Assembly (NCBI GenBank): GCA_031260545.1
Contig: JAIRJQ010000055.1
Coordinates: 1 to 14,181 of the forward strand
Direction of reading: 5' to 3'
DNA: 14,181 nucleotides
Source: Methanomassiliicoccaceae archaeon
GTDB taxonomy: Archaea > Thermoplasmatota > Thermoplasmata > Methanomassiliicoccales > Methanomethylophilaceae
Each line of letters begins with the position of its first letter. Position 1 is the first letter of the stretch. The notes under the pieces were generated by a model. The model saw only the letters and a program-made list of their open reading frames with translations. It was not told where the DNA came from and searched no databases. Positions 1-5,217 of this stretch are shown one piece after another. Position numbers and translations under genes: made by a program.

Positions 1-26
1 CGGTTCAAATCCGTGCGACGGCGCCA
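1..26 (+). tRNA. 3' end of a tRNA (truncated by window edge)
   Basis: The window opens inside a tRNA. The T loop TTCAAAT is flanked by CGG and CCG, the rest of the T stem (TG) follows, then a 7-base acceptor strand CGACGGC, a discriminator G and an encoded CCA. The 5' acceptor strand would be GCCGTCG, upstream of the window. The anticodon is not visible, so the amino acid cannot be assigned. A G discriminator is common in archaeal Ser, Asp and Asn tRNAs. It lies 8 bases before the next tRNA, so the two are probably cotranscribed. Confidence 0.8.
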
Positions 27-34
27 TTTCCTAC

Positions 35-108
35 GGGCCTATAGCTTAGTCTGGTGGAGCGTCCGGCTCATAACCGGATGGTCGACGGTTCAAATCCGTC
101 TAGGCCCA
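35..108 (+). tRNA. tRNA with CAU anticodon (elongator Met or Ile2)
   Basis: A full 74-base cloverleaf can be folded. The acceptor GGGCCTA pairs with TAGGCCC and the discriminator is A108. The D stem is GCTT/GAGC. The anticodon stem TCCGG/CCGGA holds loop CTCATAA, with CAT at 69-71. The T loop is TTCAAAT. No CCA is encoded, unlike the upstream tRNA. The acceptor begins with G1-C72 and the anticodon stem lacks the GGG/CCC triplet of initiators, so it is not the initiator. CAU is shared by elongator Met and by the archaeal AUA-reading Ile tRNA whose C34 is modified to agmatidine. I cannot separate these by eye. No intron is seen. Confidence 0.93.
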
Positions 109-128
109 CTACTTCACTCCTGATGTGC

Positions 129-154
129 CTTTAATGTTAATTTTGTACTATTTG
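129..154 (+). terminator. T-rich tract after tRNA pair
   Basis: T clusters (CTTTAAT, AATTTTG, CTATTTG) follow the tRNA without a clear hairpin, as expected for archaeal oligo-T termination. Nothing else is recognisable in the 138 bases between the tRNA and the next gene. Confidence 0.3.
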
Positions 155-246
155 TCGGATCCGTGATTTTGATCCAGATATGATTTGCCGCCGTTCCTGT
201 CCCTATGCTTTTCCCGGCCTTTCCTGTTCTGATGATACCGCGGCCG

Positions 247-684
247 TCACCACGGAGGCTCTCCGGTGTTCCTTAAACGCACGTTATACTCTTTCGCCAG
301 TTTGTAAGCATCGAAGACGCTCCAGACCAATATCCCTATGGATATTATGAGAAACGTCAGACTGACCAACAACATAGAGGTGTTATATTCGTAATAAAAA
401 CCGTAATAACTCATTTGGTACAGATTCCGGCCGATCGTTATGGCAAGAGAACCGATTGCGAATAAGACGGCATACAGGAATAATATCCCAAGCCCGCGTT
501 TGATCCTGCCGACATATATCTGCCCGAGCCCCCCGAAGAGAATGGACAATACTGCGGCGAACCCTTCGTTCTTCTCACTCCTGACTATCTGCACCTTTTT
601 TCCCTCGTCGCCCGATCCGCGACCGCACTTATCACAGAACAACTGGCCTTCATCAAGGACGTTACCGCAACTGCCGCAATGCAT
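247..684 (-). CDS. Zinc-ribbon TM2-domain membrane protein
   Basis: This 145-residue protein has an N-terminal zinc ribbon with four cysteines (C3, C6, C17, C20; CGSC then CDKC). A short polar linker and a TM2-like membrane domain follow. The domain opens with a helix at about 42-58 containing GGLGQIYVGR, the glycine-rich turn typical of TM2 proteins. A second hydrophobic helix lies at about 64-86 and a third at about 104-125, ending in WSVFDAYKLAKEYN with the family's W..D. TM2 proteins are small membrane proteins of mostly unknown role. The ribbon probably faces the cytoplasm; that is inference. The start is supported by GGTGA at 693-697 upstream of the ATG. It appears monocistronic, and no partner is suggested by context. 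Confidence 0.8.
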   Translation of the reverse strand: MHCGSCGNVLDEGQLFCDKCGRGSGDEGKKVQIVRSEKNEGFAAVLSILFGGLGQIYVGRIKRGLGILFLYAVLFAIGSLAITIGRNLYQMSYYGFYYEYNTSMLLVSLTFLIISIGILVWSVFDAYKLAKEYNVRLRNTGEPPW

Positions 685-718
685 TCATTCTCACCGCGGA
701 GGCAGTATAAATTGTAGA

Positions 719-726
719 CTTATAAA
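719..726 (-). promoter_or_regulatory. TATA-like box inside a hairpin dyad, for the TM2 gene
   Basis: On the minus strand CTTTATAA lies about 25 bases upstream of the expected transcript start near 697, giving a leader just long enough for GGTGA. The box sits in an inverted repeat AGACTT-ATA-AAGTCT (716-730), which could be an operator or chance. Confidence 0.4.
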
Positions 727-835
727 GTCTGTTGGCTTTTTATTGTTCGTGGAGCATCAAAAGCGATTGGACCGTGCGGATCCCGAAGCAACGGAGAGAT
801 AGCACTGGCCGCCCTGATCTGCGGTCCGTTGTGTA

Positions 836-1807
836 TCAAGCCGCTGCGCTCTTAGCCGTTCCGTAAAGGAACATCAGATATCTTATGAACACGTACGTCA
901 CAACGGCAACGGCTATACAGGCCGTTATCACAAGAATTACGTGCAGCGCACCGTCGGATGACAGCTCGAAATATTCCGTGAGCCTCTGAAAAGACACCGC
1001 GCTTATCACCAGCGGGAACGTAAGACCCGAAAAACTGGGATAGAATTTCCTGTTCAGCATTATCGGCAAATAACAGATGACCGCCGCATACATTATCACA
1101 CCGATGACCGCCAGCAGCAGAAGGACGAGGCCCGCCGCATCGGGTAACGGGTTAGACGGCGTTGCCCCGTACGCCGCCAGACAGCCGACTATGCAGAGGT
1201 TCGCCGGCGCGGCCAATATCGCCACGTTCGGGACCAGCGGTTCCGGGAGTTTGTGCATGATGATCCGATAGATCAGCAGCGGCAGCATTATCAAACACCC
1301 GATGATACCGATCCAGAACAACGCATGTCCGAGCGGTTGCATGCCGAACGACGGTGATGTTACGCTTGCTACTACGTAACCGACGAATATTATTACCCAG
1401 CTCGGTACGGCCTTATCTATTGTGAAGCCGAATACGAACTTGCGCACGAAGAAGAACATTATCACAAAACTTGCGGCTATCGCCGATAACCATACCGCAA
1501 ATGCGATATCCCCGACAATGCCGTCGAAGTGCACTTTCACATATTCTGACAGAAGCATCAACGTCATCGTATATGTCGGCAGAACGCCGAACACCGCCGA
1601 TGCGCTGATGTCTTTGAGGATCCCTTTGTGATCAATAAATATCCTTACTGTGAACAGTCCGGCGATCACGAATGCGAGCAGCATGAAAATGTTGAGTGCG
1701 TAAACGTCAGCATACGTGATCGACAGAAATCTGCCAAGGGAGGCGAGACCGAGCGACAACCCGCATATTGGGACTGGAATCTTTTTTATGAATTCCTTTA
1801 TGCTCAT
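836..1807 (-). CDS. TDT/SLAC1 (TehA-like) family transporter
   Basis: This 323-residue, very hydrophobic protein has about ten transmembrane segments. It resembles the tellurite-resistance/dicarboxylate transporter (TDT) family, the fold of TehA and plant SLAC1 anion channels. Supporting motifs are the first helix IPVPICGLSLGLASLGR, the AAPANLCIVGCLAAYG stretch near residue 200, and FYPSFSGLTFPLVISAVSF near 255-275. Members conduct or export small anions or C4-dicarboxylates, and TehA is linked to tellurite resistance. The actual substrate is not visible. The ATG is well supported by a near-perfect Shine-Dalgarno AGGAGATGAT (1811-1820). It is transcribed divergently from an AqpS-like channel, so both may respond to one regulator. 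The family call is firm; the substrate is unknown. Confidence 0.8.
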   Translation of the reverse strand: MSIKEFIKKIPVPICGLSLGLASLGRFLSITYADVYALNIFMLLAFVIAGLFTVRIFIDHKGILKDISASAVFGVLPTYTMTLMLLSEYVKVHFDGIVGDIAFAVWLSAIAASFVIMFFFVRKFVFGFTIDKAVPSWVIIFVGYVVASVTSPSFGMQPLGHALFWIGIIGCLIMLPLLIYRIIMHKLPEPLVPNVAILAAPANLCIVGCLAAYGATPSNPLPDAAGLVLLLLAVIGVIMYAAVICYLPIMLNRKFYPSFSGLTFPLVISAVSFQRLTEYFELSSDGALHVILVITACIAVAVVTYVFIRYLMFLYGTAKSAAA

Positions 1808-1847
1808 TGCATCATCTCCTTGAGTGAATATTCCAGAACTTTCATAG

Positions 1848-1856
1848 ATATAAATA
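1848..1856 (-). promoter_or_regulatory. TATA box for TDT transporter gene
   Basis: The minus strand reads TATTTATAT, a good archaeal TATA match. It is placed to start transcription near 1826, giving a leader of about 19 bases that holds the Shine-Dalgarno site at 1811-1820. Confidence 0.5.
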
Positions 1857-1864
1857 GTTGCTTA

Positions 1865-1878
1865 ATATCATGTGATAT
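1865..1878. promoter_or_regulatory. 14-bp inverted repeat between divergent channel genes
   Basis: ATATCA-TG-TGATAT is a perfect dyad of two 6-base half-sites. It lies midway between the divergent TDT and aquaporin genes and next to the TDT TATA box. It has the size of a dimeric regulator's operator. No regulator gene is adjacent. AT richness makes chance possible. Confidence 0.4.
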
Positions 1879-1901
1879 AATATGTAAACTATTGTGATTG
1901 A

Positions 1902-1917
1902 GTATCTTTTTAGATAC
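1902..1917 (+). promoter_or_regulatory. Hairpin in the aquaporin leader region
   Basis: GTATCT-TTTT-AGATAC can form a 6-bp stem with a 4-base loop, 30 bases before the aquaporin start. It overlaps a direct repeat TTTTAGAT (1908-1915 and 1920-1927, 12 bases apart). It could be a protein site or an RNA hairpin; no known riboswitch was recognised. Confidence 0.3.
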
Positions 1918-1947
1918 ACTTTTAGATGTGAAGCGCTATTATGCTAT

Positions 1948-2640
1948 ATGGAAGAAGTAAGTATTTCCAGAAAGCTGGTGGCGGAGCTCCTCGGAACCAT
2001 GGGGCTCGTAATAGCGGTCATAGGTTCTGTGATGCTTGTGAACTATGGATTCCCGGCATCTGAACACGGAACGATATTCAATGTCCTCGTCCAGGGCATC
2101 GCTGCCGCGTTCGTACTGTTCGCAATGATAGAGGCGCTCGGCAAGATATCCGGCGGCCATTTCAATCCTGCCGTTACCATCGCAATGATAGTGTCCAAGG
2201 ACATATCGGCGAAGAACGGCGTGTTCTATATGATAGCACAGATCGTCGGCGGACTTGTTGCCGCTGTTCTTATGATAATAACATTCATGGACCTTGCGCC
2301 GGACCTCGTCATCGGTGACGGTATGCCGGATAACATCGCATTCCTTGCGATATCCGAGTTCATGTGCGTGTTCATGCTTGTAATGGTGGTATTCTGCTGC
2401 GTACGCAACGGCTCCAAGAAGACGTCGCTCGCGGTGGGTGCGACCGTCGGCGGTATGATCATGTGCACAGCGAGCACATTCTACGCGAACCCGGCAGTGG
2501 ACATCGCAAGGATATTCACTACGGCGGACTGCGCAATATCGCCTGCCGTCGCATGTGTGTACATCCTCGCGGCGATAGGCGGCGCGATAGTTGCGGCATT
2601 CGTATTATCTTGGCTGTATCCGAAAGAGACGGCCCTGTAA
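1948..2640 (+). CDS. AqpS-like aquaporin (MIP family channel)
   Basis: This is a 230-residue, six-helix membrane channel of the major intrinsic protein family. The first pore motif is GGHFNPAVT (N73-P74-A75) and the second is FYANPAVDIARIF (N181-P182-A183). In classical aquaporins the second NPA is followed directly by the selectivity-filter arginine (NPAR). Here it is Val184, and an Arg appears only four residues later. The motif order TASTFYANPAV.IAR resembles the AqpS-like bacterial branch, some members of which sit in arsenic-resistance loci and pass arsenite or methylarsenicals. Water, glycerol or uncharged metalloid acids are therefore candidate substrates. The ATG at 1948 is preferred over an in-frame GTG at 1894, because the extra 18 residues are not typical and run across the leader hairpin. 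It diverges from the TDT transporter. Confidence 0.83.
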   Translation: MEEVSISRKLVAELLGTMGLVIAVIGSVMLVNYGFPASEHGTIFNVLVQGIAAAFVLFAMIEALGKISGGHFNPAVTIAMIVSKDISAKNGVFYMIAQIVGGLVAAVLMIITFMDLAPDLVIGDGMPDNIAFLAISEFMCVFMLVMVVFCCVRNGSKKTSLAVGATVGGMIMCTASTFYANPAVDIARIFTTADCAISPAVACVYILAAIGGAIVAAFVLSWLYPKETAL

Positions 2641-2654
2641 ACTCTTTAACAAAC

Positions 2655-2690
2655 GGGGGGCCATGCCTCCGCCCCCCCTTTGCTTTTTCA
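2655..2690 (+). terminator. GC hairpin plus T tract after the aquaporin
   Basis: GGGGGG (2655-2660) pairs with CCCCCC (2672-2677) across an 11-base loop and is followed by TTTGCTTTTTC. This resembles an intrinsic terminator 15 bases after the stop codon. It separates the aquaporin from the aminotransferase promoter. Confidence 0.6.
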
Positions 2691-2702
2691 AAGCATCCGT
2701 GA

Positions 2703-2711
2703 TATTTTTAT
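2703..2711 (+). promoter_or_regulatory. TATA-like box for aminotransferase
   Basis: TATTTTTAT lies about 50 bases before the aminotransferase ATG and follows the upstream terminator. Expected transcription start is near 2732. No Shine-Dalgarno motif is visible in the short leader. Confidence 0.4.
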
Positions 2712-2759
2712 GCGTATTGACAACGCAACAGATTTTACCGTCCTGTACGATGACCGTGC

Positions 2760-3953
2760 ATGGACGACATGCCGGTCAGGTTCGCAAAGAGGATATCGAA
2801 TACAAAGGCCTCCGAAATAAGAGAGATACTGAAAATAACACAAGATCCTGAGATCATATCCTTCGCCGGCGGTCTTCCCGCTCCGGAACTTTTTCCTGTG
2901 GACGGTATAAAAAAAGCTGATGCGGCCGTTCTTGATGAATCCGGTATGATGGCATTGCAGTACACTACAACGGAGGGTTACGATCCGTTAAGGACGTGGA
3001 TAGCTGACCGCCTGAACAGAAAGAACGCTACGTCCATGGATAAGGACAACATCCTGATAACGCACGGATCGCAGCAGGCGCTGGACATAGCGGGCAAGGT
3101 GTTCCTTGACGAAGGGGATGTCGTATTATGCGAAAGCCCGACATACCTGGCCGCGATAACCGCGTTCAGATCATACGGATGCAGATTCGTCGGCATCCCG
3201 ACGGATGATGACGGAATGATAATGTCCGATCTCAGAAAAGCGATAAAAGAGAACGGCAACGTCAAAATAATTTACGTGATCCCTAACTTCCAGAACCCTA
3301 CGGGAAGGACGTGGAGTTTGGAAAGAAGGAAAGAGCTGGCTAAGATATCTTCAGAGAACTGTATAGCGGTGATAGAGGACGACCCCTACGGTGAGATACG
3401 CTTCGCCGGCGAGGATATCATATCGGTGCAGTCGTTCGATCCTGCCGGGAATGTTCTTTCCACCGGCACGTTCTCAAAGATCTTCTGTCCGGGGTTCAGG
3501 ATCGGTTGGATAGCCGGCGATGAACGGATAATAAAAAAATTCGTCCTGGTGAAACAAGGCACGGACCTTCAGTGCAACACGTTCGCCCAAATGACAATAT
3601 CAAAATATCTTGAACAGAACGACATAGACGAGCACATCGGAAAAATAAAGGAAACGTACAGAAAACGGAGGGATGTCGCTGTGAGGACCATGAGGGAAAC
3701 GTTCCCCGAAGGTGTTAGATTCACGGAACCGGAAGGAGGGCTGTTCGCATGGGTGGAGCTTCCGGAGAACATCAATGCACGCGATGTTCTGATGAAATGT
3801 CTGGAAAGGAAGGTCGCGTTCGTTCCCGGAGGTTCTTTCTTTCCCAACGGAGGGCATGAGAATACCTTGAGAATAAACTTCTCCAATATGCCCGAGGACA
3901 GGATAGTCAAAGGCCTGAGGATAATGGCGGATGTCATCAAAGGTTTTGTATGA
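2760..3953 (+). CDS. PLP-dependent class I/II aminotransferase (LysN/AroAT-like)
   Basis: This 397-residue protein has the fold type I aminotransferase pattern of the LysN/ARO8-like group. FAGGLPAPELFP is near the N terminus and TTTEGYDPLR at about 70. Then come THGSQQALD at about 100, IPNFQNPTGR at about 173, EDDPYGEIRF at about 205, and STGTFSKIFCPGFRIGW with the PLP lysine at K240. The substrate-carboxylate arginine is expected in LRINFSN near the end. This group moves amino groups between 2-aminoadipate, aromatic or branched amino acids and 2-oxoglutarate; specificity cannot be read from sequence. Length is normal. The start is uncertain, since an in-frame ATG three codons later (2769) is equally possible and neither has a Shine-Dalgarno site. 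Its stop lies 3 bases from the convergent cysteine desulfurase stop. Confidence 0.85.
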   Translation: MDDMPVRFAKRISNTKASEIREILKITQDPEIISFAGGLPAPELFPVDGIKKADAAVLDESGMMALQYTTTEGYDPLRTWIADRLNRKNATSMDKDNILITHGSQQALDIAGKVFLDEGDVVLCESPTYLAAITAFRSYGCRFVGIPTDDDGMIMSDLRKAIKENGNVKIIYVIPNFQNPTGRTWSLERRKELAKISSENCIAVIEDDPYGEIRFAGEDIISVQSFDPAGNVLSTGTFSKIFCPGFRIGWIAGDERIIKKFVLVKQGTDLQCNTFAQMTISKYLEQNDIDEHIGKIKETYRKRRDVAVRTMRETFPEGVRFTEPEGGLFAWVELPENINARDVLMKCLERKVAFVPGGSFFPNGGHENTLRINFSNMPEDRIVKGLRIMADVIKGFV

Positions 3954-3956
3954 TGC

Positions 3957-5075
3957 TCATCTGAGGGACGCTAGCGCTTTCGGTAATGAGGTCAGAAGAT
4001 GTTCTGCTTCGTCATCCGTCGTATATCTTGACGACGAGATCCTAAGCGACGATAATGCCTCTTTCGGCGATCTTCCGATGGCGGTCATGACGTGCGACGG
4101 TTCGGTGCTTCCGGCGGAGCATGCGGACGCCGCCGATGCCATGATGTTCATCTTGCTCAAGGCCAGCACCAGATCGTTCCCTTTGATGCCGCCGAATCCG
4201 AAGTGCGCGTTGTTGCATAATCTTCCGTCCGTAGGACCGTTCAGGTATGATCCTTTTATCGTCAGGATCCCGTCGATCATCGTATCACGAAGCCTTGTCA
4301 TCCTAGCTATGTCCTGACGCATGGTCGATACCGCAAGCTCTGCCGCCTTTCCCAGACCGACTATCCCGGGAACGTTCTCGGTCGACGATCTTCGTCCGTA
4401 CTCCTGGCCTCCTCCCAGCATCGTTGCGCGCAGATCCACGCCGTTCCTGACATACAGCGCACCGATCCCTTTCGGACCGTGTATCTTATGCCCCGATATC
4501 GAAAGCATGTCGATGTTCGCGATATCGATATCGGTCTTCGTGAACGCCTGGACCGCGTCCGTGTGAAATAACGCGCCATGCTCGTGCGCTATTTTTGCCA
4601 GTTCGGCGACCGGCTGTATCGTTCCTATGACGTTGTTCGCCGTCATGACGGACACGAGCGCCGTGTTTTTGTCTATGACCTTCATAAGATCGCTGGCGCT
4701 GACCCTTCCGTCGCGGTCCACCGGAAGTATGCGGACATCGTACCCTGACGGTCTCATGCGTTCGCACGTTTCCAGTATCGCGGAATGCTCCACTGCCGAT
4801 GTTATCACTTTCTTCTTTTCTGATGAAAAACCCATCAGCGCAAGGTTGTCCGCTTCCGTGCCTCCAGATGTGAATATTATTTCGGATGGCATGCAGCCGA
4901 GGGCCGCTGCGACCTTTTTCCTTGCGCCCGAAACAGCCGCTGCGGCGGCATCTCCCATCGCATGAATACTGCTCGGATTGCCGTACTTTTCACTGAAGAA
5001 CGGTATCATTTCGTCGAGCACTTCTTTAGCGACTGCTGTTGTGCCACTGTTATCAAAATAGGCAATTTTTGGCAT
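3957..5075 (-). CDS. nifS: Cysteine desulfurase (NifS/IscS family)
   Basis: This 372-residue PLP enzyme converts cysteine to alanine and carries the sulfur as a persulfide for Fe-S clusters and sulfur-containing RNA bases. YFDNSGTTAV opens the protein. FTSGGTEADNLAL and EHSAILE follow, then HTDAVQAF and the PLP-binding SGHKIHGPKG (K197). The persulfide cysteine is C319 in SACSAGSTEPSHV, within the loop sequence of class I NifS/IscS enzymes. No catalytic residue is missing and the length is normal. No IscU, SufB or SufC gene is in the window, so the acceptor is unknown. It diverges from the HdrD-like Fe-S protein across 142 bases, a context that fits cluster supply to that protein. Its transcript is probably leaderless. 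Confidence 0.92.
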   Translation of the reverse strand: MPKIAYFDNSGTTAVAKEVLDEMIPFFSEKYGNPSSIHAMGDAAAAAVSGARKKVAAALGCMPSEIIFTSGGTEADNLALMGFSSEKKKVITSAVEHSAILETCERMRPSGYDVRILPVDRDGRVSASDLMKVIDKNTALVSVMTANNVIGTIQPVAELAKIAHEHGALFHTDAVQAFTKTDIDIANIDMLSISGHKIHGPKGIGALYVRNGVDLRATMLGGGQEYGRRSSTENVPGIVGLGKAAELAVSTMRQDIARMTRLRDTMIDGILTIKGSYLNGPTDGRLCNNAHFGFGGIKGNDLVLALSKMNIMASAASACSAGSTEPSHVMTAIGRSPKEALSSLRISSSRYTTDDEAEHLLTSLPKALASLR

Positions 5076-5100
5076 TTCATGTTCTATATCTTTGAGGGCC

Positions 5101-5111
5101 TATATTAAAAA
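5101..5111 (-). promoter_or_regulatory. TATA box for cysteine desulfurase
   Basis: The minus strand reads TTTTTAATATA. About 25 bases downstream lies 5080, only a few bases before the ATG at 5075, and no Shine-Dalgarno motif is present. A leaderless transcript is the simplest reading. Confidence 0.5.
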
Positions 5112-5130
5112 TGTGCGTTATGTTAGAAAA

Positions 5131-5140
5131 CATAAATATA
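5131..5140 (+). promoter_or_regulatory. TATA box for the HdrD-like fusion gene
   Basis: CATAAATATA predicts transcription from about 5160, a leader near 58 bases. That is longer than the other leaders here. The leader ends in GAGGT (5206-5210), a Shine-Dalgarno site 7 bases before the ATG. Confidence 0.5.
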
Positions 5141-5168
5141 GTGTCGCTCGCTTTAGGTAGAACATTGA

Positions 5169-5192
5169 GCGGCTTAACAGTGTATATGCCGC
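5169..5192 (+). promoter_or_regulatory. Leader hairpin of the HdrD-like fusion gene
   Basis: GCGGC (5169-5173) pairs with GCCGC (5188-5192) around a 14-base loop in the predicted leader. An overlapping alternative pairs GCTCGC (5146-5151) with GCGAGC (5191-5196), but its first arm probably lies upstream of the transcript start. A regulatory role is speculative. Confidence 0.25.
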
Positions 5193-5217
5193 GAGCATCC
5201 GAACAGAGGTCATTCTA

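Noticed and set aside
35..108. Initiator tRNA-Met
   Set aside because: The G1-C72 acceptor pair and anticodon stem without GGG/CCC do not fit an archaeal initiator.
1894..1947. GTG start giving an 18-residue longer aquaporin
   Set aside because: The extension runs over a hairpin and a direct repeat. The ATG at 1948 gives a typical MIP N terminus just before the first helix.
5076..5217. Riboswitch upstream of the HdrD-like gene
   Set aside because: Only short hairpins are present, with no match to a riboswitch class I recognise, and the predicted leader is only about 58 bases.
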